64,000 nt of DNA from the NCBI GenBank assembly GCA_023301465.1, contig JALZUQ010000038.1, positions 1 to 64,000 of the forward strand. Reading direction: 5' to 3'. A program made the translations under genes and the position numbers. Numbering within the stretch: the stretch's first letter is position 1; each line of letters begins with the position of its first letter. Below are positions 8,075 through 17,360 of the stretch, piece after piece. This DNA comes from Oligoflexales bacterium (GTDB lineage: Bacteria > Bdellovibrionota_B > Oligoflexia > Oligoflexales > JALZUQ01). The notes beneath the pieces were generated by a model. The model was given only the letters and a program-made list of their open reading frames with translations. It was not told the origin of the DNA and made no database searches.

Positions 8075-8799
8075 AAACCCTCCTTAAATTGAATGGGGAC
8101 GTCGCCTTGGCAATGCATTTTACCATCAAGATACTGAAAGCGGATCGCTCGAAACTCTACTCCAGCTTGCTTTGCCTGAGCAGCAAGTTTTGCATACTTA
8201 GGGTCAATATGCTCAGCAAATGTCATGCTATTCCCTTCAGGCCTATTGATATAATAAAGCATAACTGCACGAGTATTTGGATCGTTTTTTTTGAGGTTTG
8301 TTAACTCTTCTAGATGCTTTTGGCCGCGAGTAGTAACTGCATCTGGAAACATTAATTTATTATATTGTAATAAAGTGACATTTTTAATTTCTACGTACAT
8401 AGCAACACCATCTTTATCTTCTAAATAAAGATCAATTTTTGAGTTTTGTTCACCGTATTTTTTTTCTGGCTTAACTGAGACAAAATCAAAATTCAAATCT
8501 ATGGAATTATTTTCTACAAACCATTTTACCACTTTGTTAGGTAAATGAGTATTTACACCTACAAAACCATCTTTCACAACCGTAAATTGCCACGTGTATT
8601 TAAGTTTCCTTTTAGGGTCATCGTGGTGAGACAAAAGAATTGTATCACCTTCACTACCGCAGCTTTTCATGCTTCCTGTATTTGGACAGTGAGATGTTAC
8701 TTCTTGACTCGTTTCACTTAAAACCGCATCTGCAAAAAATCTTTTATAGCGTTTCACGAGCTTTGCTTCGATTAATGGATATTCAAAGGGCATGGTCAT
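8071..8799 (-). CDS. sfsA: SfsA family nuclease-like protein
   Basis: Conserved SfsA features are the N-terminal LVKRYKRFFADAVL, the CPNTGSMKSCG block and YVEIKNVTL followed by FPDAVTTRGQKHLEEL. The acidic/basic residues D..E-K in the last block form a PD-(D/E)XK-like centre. SfsA was named for sugar fermentation stimulation and is thought to bind or cut nucleic acid. I chose the ATG at 8799 because GGGAG lies 8 nt upstream; an in-frame ATG at 8814 has no SD. The start overlaps the patatin gene and the end overlaps maiA, so all are in one operon. Confidence 0.9.
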   Translation of the reverse strand: MTMPFEYPLIEAKLVKRYKRFFADAVLSETSQEVTSHCPNTGSMKSCGSEGDTILLSHHDDPKRKLKYTWQFTVVKDGFVGVNTHLPNKVVKWFVENNSIDLNFDFVSVKPEKKYGEQNSKIDLYLEDKDGVAMYVEIKNVTLLQYNKLMFPDAVTTRGQKHLEELTNLKKNDPNTRAVMLYYINRPEGNSMTFAEHIDPKYAKLAAQAKQAGVEFRAIRFQYLDGKMHCQGDVPIQFKEGL

Positions 8800-10343
8800 G
8801 TTGTTTTCTCCCATAACTGATATTCAATCTTACTCAGCTCACTTTGAGAGCGAAGCTTAAACCCGTATTTAGATAACACGGATTGATATACCATATGTCT
8901 ATCTCTTAACTTTCTTATGGTTGTCTTATATGCAGTTTCGATGACCTGACTGCGAATACGAGTCTTCATGGGTGATCCCTGCATTAATTTGGCACACTCC
9001 TCATCTGGTTGAAAGACAAGAAAGTCAACCTCTGGGTACCTCTCACCAATGTGAGCCAGAGACTGTTCAAACCGACTTGCGACAAGAGCCTTTAAGGTCT
9101 GAACAATGGAGTGGTATCCGCCTTTTTTGTTATTTTCTCCAGGTTTCATCTCCCCATAAGGCTTAAAAGGGTCAATAATAAAACACAGCTTGCAGTTTTC
9201 ATTCACTACGTCAGATAAATTACAAGTTTTCGTTATTTGCCCATCAATATAAAACTTACCGCCAAGTTCTACTGGAGTAAAAAAAGAAGGAATACTACTA
9301 GAAGCACGAATTGCTTCACTAATACTTGGATCGTTTTCTGGGTCTTTTCCAAATGTGTGATGTCTATAACTGTCTTGATCCGTTACCCCAATAAACAACT
9401 TTTTCTTTAGATCACTAAATGAATCTTTTTTTCCGTATATTTCAAACACACCCTTAAAAAACTCAAGGAGGTACTGCCCTTTGAAAAAACCGGAAGGAAT
9501 ACTATGAAGTATTTTCTTTCTCCATAACTCTGGAGATAACCCAGCCCAAGACACTAGGTTTTTCGCAAGCCTCTTTCCAATATCAACACTGGCAATGTCA
9601 AAAAGCTTAATCAAACTAAAATGAGGAATGACTTGCGATTTTCCGACTAAAGATAAAATAACTTCTTGGGTTGGAATGCCACCTGCAACGATACTGGCAG
9701 CAATCGAACCACTACTTATCCCTGTAAAAACTTCACAATCATATATTGATTTGCCGTCCACCATAGATTTTTCAAGTGCATTCAATACACCCAATTGAAA
9801 TAGAAGCCCTTCTATTCCTCCTCCACTTAAAGCAATCCCACTACGAGAAACTATTGAAAGCTCTTTTGTGACAATTCTTTGAAGCCAAATAATAACCTGA
9901 CCGGTAGACGCGGGTTTTGATAAAACATCTCGAACCCCTAACCTACCAAGCTTAAAAGCATGACGAGACTCATTACCACCCTTAGCTAAAATCACAGCCA
10001 TACGTGATGTTGGAAACAAGAAATCAGGCCCCCAAAGATTTGAAAACTCAGCGATATCATCTCGAATTTGTTTAATGGCCTGAATTGCCGGTAGGCCCTC
10101 TGATTGCCGTTCATCGTAAACAAGTAAATCTACATGACACCGCTTTAAGTGAGGAGTAATACCACGCACATCATCTAGAAGATCAATTTGCAAAGAAATA
10201 TTTTTAAGAAACTTATGCTTTAAAACATAAGTTTTCGTAATTCCAGAATGAGAGTCTAGTTTCTTAGCTTGTATGTGAGCTAATGCTTTTTCGACTTCAG
10301 ATATTTGTTTTTTAGAAGCAACATAAAGTAAATATTGAATCAT
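8796..10343 (-). CDS. Patatin-like phospholipase with receiver-like N-terminal domain
   Basis: The patatin domain (about 168-400) has the oxyanion loop SGGGIEG (173-179), nucleophile elbow GISSG (Ser210) and the catalytic Asp in YIDGQI, so a serine lipid acyl hydrolase is expected. Residues 1-160 resemble a response-regulator receiver: a strand plus acidic cluster VDLLVYDER (71-79), a strand MAVILAKGG and a Lys-Pro pair in VLSKP (140-144). The phospho-acceptor pattern is not clear-cut, so it may be a pseudo-receiver. About 110 residues follow the patatin core. No signal peptide. Its ATG overlaps the DsbD-like stop by 4 bp. Confidence 0.88.
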   Translation of the reverse strand: MIQYLLYVASKKQISEVEKALAHIQAKKLDSHSGITKTYVLKHKFLKNISLQIDLLDDVRGITPHLKRCHVDLLVYDERQSEGLPAIQAIKQIRDDIAEFSNLWGPDFLFPTSRMAVILAKGGNESRHAFKLGRLGVRDVLSKPASTGQVIIWLQRIVTKELSIVSRSGIALSGGGIEGLLFQLGVLNALEKSMVDGKSIYDCEVFTGISSGSIAASIVAGGIPTQEVILSLVGKSQVIPHFSLIKLFDIASVDIGKRLAKNLVSWAGLSPELWRKKILHSIPSGFFKGQYLLEFFKGVFEIYGKKDSFSDLKKKLFIGVTDQDSYRHHTFGKDPENDPSISEAIRASSSIPSFFTPVELGGKFYIDGQITKTCNLSDVVNENCKLCFIIDPFKPYGEMKPGENNKKGGYHSIVQTLKALVASRFEQSLAHIGERYPEVDFLVFQPDEECAKLMQGSPMKTRIRSQVIETAYKTTIRKLRDRHMVYQSVLSKYGFKLRSQSELSKIEYQLWEKTT

Positions 10344-11512
10344 TTTGGTTTTGCCTCAAATTCTTTTAAAATAAGATTCAGTTCCTCTGGGTTTACAAAT
10401 CTTTTGATATATTTTCTGCGTTTTGTCTCGATATCAATTAAAATCATGGTAGGCAGCGTGTCAATTGCGTACTTCTCCATAAATATATCCGTCGCCTCAT
10501 TCGAGTCAGTCATATCAACTTTTAATAAGATATAATTTTGACGTAATTTTTCTTGAACCCTTGGGTCTCTAAATGTTTTTACTTCCATTTTCTTGCATGG
10601 TTTACACCAGTCAGCCCAAGACTCAAAAAAGATGTGTTTTCCCTTTTGCCTAGCTGTTGCAAATGCTAACTCTTCATCGTTCATCCAAGATAAAGACTGA
10701 GCAGCATATGAATGTTCTTGGGGCTTTGACCTCATGTCATATACCCAAAAGAGCACAATACACACAATTAAGACCGGCGTGATTAAAGAAAGTTTTTTAT
10801 GTTTTTTTACATAAAATAGCTCCATCACAAAAAGAGATATACCTAAAAGCAAAAGTGCTACTGGAATTCCACGAGAAGAATCTTGTGCCAACGGTTTATC
10901 TTCTTCAATGGGTGATTTAATTTTGATAGTTTCATTTTTATTTGAATCTGATTTACTTGAAACTTTGGCAGTATTTCCTGTCAGTTCAGATTTAATAAGA
11001 CTGACCCTGATATTTTGAGTAAATGGAAAAAGGCAAAAGTCTTTTGTACAACCTGTAAACTTTATTGCAAAATCAAAAGGGTTTTGAACGGCGTCAATTC
11101 CTGAAAACTTTAAGTGAAAACTCCCCTGCTCAAATACAAGAACTTCCCCACCTGTAACTGGGTCATTAAACTTAATGGGGGTAGGAGTTTTTTGAGTCTC
11201 TACCGTAAAACCTGCCGGAGGAATCACCTCCATCTCTGATTGATAAATCGTAAACCCATTTTCCGTAGAAAGATCTATTTCTATACGAATTTCACCGGTT
11301 GCATTGTAAGTCCCTAATATTGGTATAAATTTAACCACCTTGCCGGGGTCTATTTTGGTGGGAGTGCCCCCACCACCAAGTGGCGAAAATGTAGGCTGAC
11401 TGCTATAACTGCTTTGTGCATGCAATAAGGCCGAAACACTAACACACTGTAATAAAAGGACAAATAAGCATAAGACACCATACCTTAAGCTTAACCTTTG
11501 AAAAATATTCAT
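10340..11512 (-). CDS. DsbD-like protein: alpha domain plus thioredoxin, no CcdA-like core
   Basis: From the ATG at 11512 the protein begins with a signal peptide (hydrophobic run to SALLHAQ, about residue 33). Next comes an immunoglobulin-like DsbD-alpha-type domain with the Cys pair GCTKDFC, then two hydrophobic segments (about 255-300), then a thioredoxin domain with WCKPC. Full DsbD has an eight-helix electron-relay domain between the two; here only two helices remain. A thiol-disulfide role in the periplasm is likely, but the electron source is unclear. GGGAGG lies 14 nt before the ATG and 8 nt before an in-frame TTG at 11518, so that TTG is a fair alternative start. Confidence 0.8.
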   Translation of the reverse strand: MNIFQRLSLRYGVLCLFVLLLQCVSVSALLHAQSSYSSQPTFSPLGGGGTPTKIDPGKVVKFIPILGTYNATGEIRIEIDLSTENGFTIYQSEMEVIPPAGFTVETQKTPTPIKFNDPVTGGEVLVFEQGSFHLKFSGIDAVQNPFDFAIKFTGCTKDFCLFPFTQNIRVSLIKSELTGNTAKVSSKSDSNKNETIKIKSPIEEDKPLAQDSSRGIPVALLLLGISLFVMELFYVKKHKKLSLITPVLIVCIVLFWVYDMRSKPQEHSYAAQSLSWMNDEELAFATARQKGKHIFFESWADWCKPCKKMEVKTFRDPRVQEKLRQNYILLKVDMTDSNEATDIFMEKYAIDTLPTMILIDIETKRRKYIKRFVNPEELNLILKEFEAKPK

Positions 11513-11593
11513 AAGCAAAAAAATAACCTCCCAATGCGTATTGACTGGATAACTCTCATCATATAGAAAGTTAGGATAATTTGGAGCAGAAAA

Positions 11594-11929
11594 ATGTCGA
11601 AACCAGCAATTACAAAACAAACAAAGTTCAAAATCCAAAAGGGTGATCAAATTGTCGTCCTAGCAGGTAAGCATCGTGGCGAAAGCGGAAAAGTAAACCG
11701 CATCGACTGCAAAAAGAACAGAGTTTTCATTGAAGGCTTAAACATTGCAAAAAAGCACCAAAAAGCAAATGCTCAAGGCCAAGGCGGAATTGTTGATAAA
11801 GTGATGTCTATCCACATCAGTAACGTCAACCTAGAAGACCCATCTAAAAAAGTTCCAACGCGTATCGGATACAAAGTCGAAAACGGCACCAAGACACGCG
11901 TAGCGAAGAAGTCTAACAGTCTCTTATAG
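11594..11929 (+). CDS. rplX: 50S ribosomal protein L24
   Basis: The KOW motif is GDQIVVLAGKHRGESGKVNRI; VFIEGLNIAKKH, QGGIVDKVMSIHISNV and the basic end KTRVAKKS are the conserved L24 blocks. Length is 111 residues, slightly above normal. L24 is one of the first proteins to bind 23S rRNA in large-subunit assembly. GGAG lies 7 nt before the ATG. The gene normally sits in the spc ribosomal operon between rplN and rplE, but here it stands with ddl, 1 bp upstream of it. Confidence 0.95.
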   Translation: MSKPAITKQTKFKIQKGDQIVVLAGKHRGESGKVNRIDCKKNRVFIEGLNIAKKHQKANAQGQGGIVDKVMSIHISNVNLEDPSKKVPTRIGYKVENGTKTRVAKKSNSLL

Positions 11930-11930
11930 T

Positions 11931-12986
11931 ATGCGATGCGTCATCCTCTACGGAGGAGTTTCGGCTGAGCATGATATTACCCTTAGAAGCTGTCATTTTA
12001 TTTTACAAAAAATAGAAGCTAAGTGGGAGCCTATCCTTATTGGGATCAGCAAAACCGGTACGTGGTACCAACAAGACCCTCAAGCAAAACAACATGAGTT
12101 AAATTCCGGCAATCAGTTAACTATCTCTACGCAGAACCCCACATCTCCCGAAGAAGTTTTTTCTTCACCTCGGAATCAGAATATAGTTGTATGGCCTATG
12201 CTTCATGGACCTTACGGTGAAGACGGAAGGATCCAAGGACTGCTTGAATCTTACGGCGTAGCATACGTCGGGTGCAACGTACTTGGCTCTAGCCTAGCAA
12301 TGCACAAGCCTCTTTCAAAGATTATTGCAAAAGCATCTGGTGTTTCCATTGTTGGCTTTCAACACTTCAATAAACAAGATTGGGCAAAGAATAAGAAATC
12401 CATGCTGGATGGTATTAAAAAACTCAAAACGCCTTTATACGTAAAACCTGTGGCTATGGGTAGCTCTATTGGAATTACTCGCATAGAGAACCTTGATGAA
12501 ATCGACAAAGCCGTTGAGTCTGCTTTCCTCTATGATTCTGAGTGCATCATCGAAGAAGAAATCATAGCACGAGAAGTTGAGATTGCTGTGTTTGGGGGCA
12601 ATGATAAACTTACTGTTTCCGAGCCCGGCGAAATTGTCACAGAAAGTACTTTTTATGACTTCAAGGAAAAGTACTCAAAAACCTCTAATGCACGAACAGA
12701 TATTCCTGCAAACCTTAAATCAGAGACCATTTCAAACCTGAAGAATACAGCCGTAAAGGTTTTTCGGGCCCTCCATCTCTTTGGCCTTGCAAGGATGGAC
12801 TTCTTTGTAACAAAAGACGGCCTTGTTTATTTTAATGAAGCAAATTCAATGCCGGGATTTACAAGCATTTCACTGTACCCAAGACTTATGGAACATGCCG
12901 GAATGCAAGCAAGTGACTTAATAAACAACCTACTTGAACTAGCAGTATCTCGACACAAAGAACAAAAACTGCACGCCGTGCAATAA
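11931..12986 (+). CDS. ddl: D-alanine--D-alanine ligase
   Basis: This ATP-grasp enzyme makes the D-Ala-D-Ala dipeptide for peptidoglycan. Motifs are the N-terminal LYGGVSAEHDITLRS, WPMLHGPYGEDGRIQGLLE, YVKPVAMGSSIGITR, CIIEEEIIAREVEIAV and the metal/phosphate block GLARMDFFVTKDG...NEANSMPGFTSIS. The length of 351 residues is normal. The ATG is 1 bp after the rplX stop with no clear SD, so it probably depends on translational coupling. Confidence 0.96.
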   Translation: MRCVILYGGVSAEHDITLRSCHFILQKIEAKWEPILIGISKTGTWYQQDPQAKQHELNSGNQLTISTQNPTSPEEVFSSPRNQNIVVWPMLHGPYGEDGRIQGLLESYGVAYVGCNVLGSSLAMHKPLSKIIAKASGVSIVGFQHFNKQDWAKNKKSMLDGIKKLKTPLYVKPVAMGSSIGITRIENLDEIDKAVESAFLYDSECIIEEEIIAREVEIAVFGGNDKLTVSEPGEIVTESTFYDFKEKYSKTSNARTDIPANLKSETISNLKNTAVKVFRALHLFGLARMDFFVTKDGLVYFNEANSMPGFTSISLYPRLMEHAGMQASDLINNLLELAVSRHKEQKLHAVQ

Positions 12987-12990
12987 AAAC

Positions 12991-15207
12991 CTAAAAACTG
13001 ACTGTTTTTGGCTTCTCAATAAATTGAAATGAACCAGCTAAGATTTTATTGAGTAATTTTGGCTTTGAATTAGGTTTATAAAGCTTCTTATAGTAGTAGT
13101 AATTTCTAAATACTAGTTTTGCATATGCACGAGTTTCTTTGTATGGAATTTTTTCTATAAAAAGTAATTTATCATCGAAAGTAATGTTCTTCTTCCAACG
13201 CTTTGTAGCACTTGGTGAAGCATTATAAGAAGTCAAAACGAATAGTGGGCTTTTATATATATCAAATAAACTTTTTACGTGATGAACACCCAGTGCAATA
13301 TTAACATTATGATCAAACAACTTATCTTTTGAAGACTTTAATCCTCTAAGACCAGCTTTTTCTTGTGGGTCAAGATAGTTTTTCTTTATTTTTCTTGCTT
13401 CATTTCTTGCGGTCTTTGGCATAAGTTGCATAAGACCTCTTGCACCAGCCCACGACTTTGCTTTGGGGTTAAAAATACTCTCTTGCCTAATAATAGCCAT
13501 AATAAACTCCTCTTCTAGACCGAGTTTTGCAGCGTACTGACTTATCTTTGCATCAAACTTCTTAGGAAACATCATTGTTTCAACTCCAACAGGGAAGGAC
13601 TGACGCACTGACCTTGGAATTGAATTGTAATTAATCACCATACGCAACCAGTCACCACTTAAATATAGCATCGCAGACAAATACATTTTCTGTGTGTCAT
13701 CAAAGTTCTGAATATCCATATGATTAAGTTCACATGATGCAGACTGATGAAGACCTAATTGAATAAGCTTGTGCACATACTTCAGTGTTTTTTGATTTGC
13801 ATCACTAAAAGTATTAAAATATTTTTCATCTTCAAAAAACTTACTTTGAGAGGCTTTACTCGGCGTAGTATGTGAAATGTTGTACCTTTCTAACATATAG
13901 GAAGCGACAGCACCGTAATAACTAGAAAATGAGTCTCTTGCTAACTTCTTCCAAATCTTAATCGCTCCTTTATCGTCCTTTAGCTTATGTTTTGCAACAC
14001 TCTGCCAAAACTGACCGAAAGCTAACTCTGCTGGATCATGTTTACTTCTAGATAAATTCTTACCTAATACTTCAAGTTCTTCAGCAATCTTTTTTACACG
14101 CGACCAATGCCTTCTACTTCCTTCTAAAATAGTAAGTTTCATCAACGCCTTAGAGTAATCTGCGTGATCTGAGTGATTCTTCAAAAAATTATTGAGAATA
14201 TAGATACTTTTTCTATTGTCACCTTCGTTTTGAACTATCTCACCCAAAAGCAATCTCGCATCACCTAGAGAGTGTTTTAATTTTTTGTTTTTTGTAATTT
14301 CTATGACACCATTAATCTGGTTTTTAGCACCAGAAAAATCACCAGCTCCCCATAGGTACTTTGCTTTTCGTAGTTTAGCTGCGGACCAACCTTCAAAAGA
14401 TTTTTTTTCATACAAAATATTAGCGTAACGATCGAAAAACTGAAGAACTTTTTTTCTGCCTTGACGCTTTATACATTTATAAACTTTATTGCCTAGATCT
14501 ACCCATTGCTCGACATCACCAGATTTCAATAAACTTCGTTTAATCGTTTTTTCAGCCTGTTGACATAAACGCTTAGATAACTGTGACTGTACAGAAACCC
14601 TTAATTCTTTGAATTCATTAACTTCTTGACCCTTCAATAACCACGGCTTTTTTCTCAATAAAACTTCATCGTCTTTAACCTGTCCCCACAGATCTTTTGT
14701 TAACAAACTCATTTTGCTAGATTTATAATTTTCGATCATTTTCAGTGCAAATTTTCTTTTATGATGTTTTTGTTTTAGTTTTCTTAGGTGAAGCAAATCA
14801 ATTGAATAATTACTTTGAGACTTAAGACCCGAATAGTTTACAATCAACTCATCAGCCTTACAGCTAGTATTTAAGTTTTTAAAATCTATTTTAGATAAAA
14901 TATAACTTTTGATTGGATCTGTTTTATTAAAAACATCTAGTGATTCAGATAATAAATGAGACATCATTGGATCATCATATTGATATGCACTTGTGTTCTG
15001 CCAAAACTTTTTTAGTATCTTTTGGCGTTGCACGTTTGTTAGGCCTTCAAGACTCAATAAAACTTTACTTGTATCATCTAGTGTGGCGTGAACTTGTGTA
15101 CTATTGAATTGATCGACCCAATTCAAAAAAGTATGATTACTCGTTTTTGCCATTATAACCGAAGAGTTCAATAAAAAACTCAACGCTATTATTTGTAATT
15201 TACTCAA
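12991..15207 (-). CDS. Soluble lytic murein transglycosylase (Slt70-like)
   Basis: The protein has a signal peptide (about 1-20), a long alpha-helical superhelix of about 520 residues and a C-terminal lysozyme-like domain. The catalytic Glu is in IIRQESIFNPKAKSWAGARG, followed by LMQLMPKTA and SYNASPSATKRW, the three Slt blocks. It cleaves peptidoglycan glycan strands to 1,6-anhydro products in the periplasm. I chose the TTG at 15207: GGTGGAG lies 5 nt upstream, inside a longer reading frame whose ATG at 15222 has no SD. It converges with ddl (4-bp gap). Confidence 0.9.
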   Translation of the reverse strand: MSKLQIIALSFLLNSSVIMAKTSNHTFLNWVDQFNSTQVHATLDDTSKVLLSLEGLTNVQRQKILKKFWQNTSAYQYDDPMMSHLLSESLDVFNKTDPIKSYILSKIDFKNLNTSCKADELIVNYSGLKSQSNYSIDLLHLRKLKQKHHKRKFALKMIENYKSSKMSLLTKDLWGQVKDDEVLLRKKPWLLKGQEVNEFKELRVSVQSQLSKRLCQQAEKTIKRSLLKSGDVEQWVDLGNKVYKCIKRQGRKKVLQFFDRYANILYEKKSFEGWSAAKLRKAKYLWGAGDFSGAKNQINGVIEITKNKKLKHSLGDARLLLGEIVQNEGDNRKSIYILNNFLKNHSDHADYSKALMKLTILEGSRRHWSRVKKIAEELEVLGKNLSRSKHDPAELAFGQFWQSVAKHKLKDDKGAIKIWKKLARDSFSSYYGAVASYMLERYNISHTTPSKASQSKFFEDEKYFNTFSDANQKTLKYVHKLIQLGLHQSASCELNHMDIQNFDDTQKMYLSAMLYLSGDWLRMVINYNSIPRSVRQSFPVGVETMMFPKKFDAKISQYAAKLGLEEEFIMAIIRQESIFNPKAKSWAGARGLMQLMPKTARNEARKIKKNYLDPQEKAGLRGLKSSKDKLFDHNVNIALGVHHVKSLFDIYKSPLFVLTSYNASPSATKRWKKNITFDDKLLFIEKIPYKETRAYAKLVFRNYYYYKKLYKPNSKPKLLNKILAGSFQFIEKPKTVSF

Positions 15208-15324
15208 TGTCACTCCACCCATATATATTCGTCATCAAAAGGTCTGTAATATAAAATCGGACAAAGCATGCTGGAGCTGAAACTGCAGTACATGATTTAC
15301 AGTTGTAAAATATTTGCCTTATGA

Positions 15325-15353
15325 TTGCTCTTTTGATCGTATCACAATATAAT
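15325..15353 (+). promoter_or_regulatory. Promoter for dedA, possibly leaderless
   Basis: A perfect -10 TATAAT (15348-15353) sits 17 bp after a partial -35 TTGCTC (15325-15330). A start 6-8 bp further on would fall at about 15360, just before the dedA ATG at 15362. No SD is present. Confidence 0.5.
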
Positions 15354-15361
15354 ACCCATGT

Positions 15362-16015
15362 ATGTTACAAGCACTCACACAATTTATCGTAGATATGAGC
15401 TCTAAACTCGTTGGTACCATTGAGTCCGGCAATTATGGCCTGATTGTGCTACTTATTGCGATAGAGTCATCTTTTATTCCATTTCCAAGTGAGATTGTCA
15501 TGATCCCAGCCGGTATTTTGGTTTTTCAAGGAAAGATGAGTTTTACTTGGGCTGTGATTGCTGGAATTGTTGGTAGTATTTTAGGCTCTCTGTTCAACTA
15601 TTACCTTGCTGTATATGCAGGAAGACCAATTATTGCAAAATATGGTAAATATTTTCTAATAGATGAAAAAAAACTCAAATACGCTGAAGACTATTTTGAA
15701 AAACACGGTCATATCACTACATTTATATGTCGTCTGATTCCGGGAATTAGGCAAATCATCAGTTTTCCAGCTGGGCTTTGCCGTATGAACATCTTTCTGT
15801 TTTGCCTCTATACTACTCTTGGTGCTGGGATTTGGATGTTTGTACTTACTTGGTTTGGCTACTATGTTGGCTCGCAAAGTGAGAGCTGGCAAAGCATCTG
15901 GTCACAAAACTCCAAGACAATTACTTTTTCAATACTAGGTGTTCTTACTGTAATAACTGTATGCTACGTCATCTACATAAAAAGAAAAAAGTCAGCATCT
16001 TTAAGAGGCAAGTAA
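15362..16015 (+). CDS. DedA family membrane protein
   Basis: DedA (SNARE-associated/VTT) proteins are inner-membrane proteins linked to lipid carrier recycling and proton-motive-force upkeep. The sequence has ESSFIPFPSEIVMIPAG, a Gly-rich helix GSILGSLFNYYLAVYAGR, and CRLIPGIRQIISFPAGLCRM, all family hallmarks, with about five hydrophobic segments and a basic tail. The ATG directly follows a -10 box (see the promoter entry). The last 15 bp overlap the convergent small gene of the T2SS operon. Confidence 0.93.
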   Translation: MLQALTQFIVDMSSKLVGTIESGNYGLIVLLIAIESSFIPFPSEIVMIPAGILVFQGKMSFTWAVIAGIVGSILGSLFNYYLAVYAGRPIIAKYGKYFLIDEKKLKYAEDYFEKHGHITTFICRLIPGIRQIISFPAGLCRMNIFLFCLYTTLGAGIWMFVLTWFGYYVGSQSESWQSIWSQNSKTITFSILGVLTVITVCYVIYIKRKKSASLRGK

Positions 16016-16285
16016 TTCCCCGGATTGATACTCATCATTAAATAATACATTTGTTGAATCAATTTGCATCCATAGGTCAATCATACTCTCGTGCTTCGAT
16101 ACATCATAGCCACTAGCAGCCGCTAAGCTTTCAATTCGACAGTAGCGTTGAAAAACCAAAGTGCGACGAAGTAAAATTTTACTCAGAGAAACCTTATCTC
16201 CAACAGTCAAAGCCTCAAGAGCTTCTTGCCCAAGGTTAAGATACTCTTGTAATGAATCTCTAGCTAATACAATCCATCTTTTCAT
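16001..16285 (-). CDS. Unknown 94-residue protein at the end of the T2SS operon
   Basis: This is a small, probably all-helical, cytosolic protein with no signal peptide or membrane segment. It starts 10 bp after the gspN stop and has a strong SD (AGGAG, 7 nt before the ATG), so it is real and in the operon. Helical segments with LGQEALEAL and RRTLVFQRYCRIESLAA could form a bundle like export chaperones, but I recognise no family. Its end overlaps dedA by 15 bp on the other strand. Confidence 0.75.
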   Translation of the reverse strand: MKRWIVLARDSLQEYLNLGQEALEALTVGDKVSLSKILLRRTLVFQRYCRIESLAAASGYDVSKHESMIDLWMQIDSTNVLFNDEYQSGELLAS

Positions 16286-16295
16286 GATTTTCTCC

Positions 16296-17360
16296 TTATT
16301 GCGTTACTACATTTAAGTTTGAAATTGGGCCTGAAAGTTTCCACGTTTTTTTACTATCGGATTCACTACCACCTGCGGCATTCAACATAAACCCAAACTC
16401 TTCTTGAAGTTTATTCATCATTTTTAAGTTAATCATCATATTTGCATTTGAGTTTGCTGCTTTTTTTGCAAATTGCATATTTCCAGAAAATTTAATATCT
16501 AAACCTTTTGAGAGAAGTCCCGCATTTTTATCAAATTGTAATTTTCCTGATTTAATTTGAGCCTTAATTAAAGCTTTTGAAAAATCTTGTTCGAGAGATT
16601 TCATATTTTCATCATTAATATTTAGCTCAAAATCAACTAGTTCCAGGTCTACTTTACCATTTGTATTTTTTGGATTTTCAATATCCAAATCAACATCGAC
16701 GACACCATCTAACTTACCTGCTAAACTTATCTTTTCTAACTCAGATGACAATAGAGCCTTCATACTAGAGCTTAACGCATTAGAACTACCAAAAGTATTC
16801 AAACCAAAGTCAGCGATTCTCTCAATATCAAACTTATTCGCATCTAAGTGAACATCTGAAATATTTTTTTCTGAAAGACTTCCACCAAAAAGAGCTCCTA
16901 AATAAGACATACTTAGATCAAGAGCTAAATCACCTTTTCCATCGTCTTTAATAAAAATATTTGGAGACAAATTTCCAATGAATAAACTTAATACACTAAT
17001 TTTAATTTTGAGCTCTTTTAACTTAATACTACCCAAACCATTTTCAGGTTGAAGCTCTACATTACTTGCAATTACTCCTAGTGGAAAAGCAGGGCCCATT
17101 TCAGCAATACTTACATTAAATTTTGTGTTTTTCTCTATTTGTGTAATTAAAACATCTTTCATCACATCATATGGAAACAAAATATATAAAAAAACTGGAA
17201 GACAAAGAAGAAAAATTCCAAAAAACAACAGCCATGAAAATCGTTTAATAGGTTTTTCATCTTTGTCTATGTTAGATTCTTTTGATATTGACGAATCAAG
17301 ATTATCAACTACTTCAATAATTTTTTTCGATAACTCTGGTGTTTCAGTATTTGCTTCCAT
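16296..17360 (-). CDS. gspN: Type II secretion protein GspN
   Basis: The protein has a charged cytosolic N-terminus, one membrane helix (about 43-65, FSWLLFFGIFLLCLPVFLYI) and a periplasmic AsmA-like beta-rich domain with repeated LDLxIxNPKNTNGxVDLELVDF-type strands, as in the GspN family found with deltaproteobacterial T2SS. I used the ATG at 17360, which overlaps the gspM stop by 1 bp and has GGGGAG 9 nt upstream; a TTG one codon earlier is possible. Confidence 0.82.
   Translation of the reverse strand: MEANTETPELSKKIIEVVDNLDSSISKESNIDKDEKPIKRFSWLLFFGIFLLCLPVFLYILFPYDVMKDVLITQIEKNTKFNVSIAEMGPAFPLGVIASNVELQPENGLGSIKLKELKIKISVLSLFIGNLSPNIFIKDDGKGDLALDLSMSYLGALFGGSLSEKNISDVHLDANKFDIERIADFGLNTFGSSNALSSSMKALLSSELEKISLAGKLDGVVDVDLDIENPKNTNGKVDLELVDFELNINDENMKSLEQDFSKALIKAQIKSGKLQFDKNAGLLSKGLDIKFSGNMQFAKKAANSNANMMINLKMMNKLQEEFGFMLNAAGGSESDSKKTWKLSGPISNLNVVTQ

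Noticed and set aside
12993..13009. A/T hairpin as a terminator for slt
   Set aside because: The stem is only 6 A-T-rich pairs and lies within the last slt codons.
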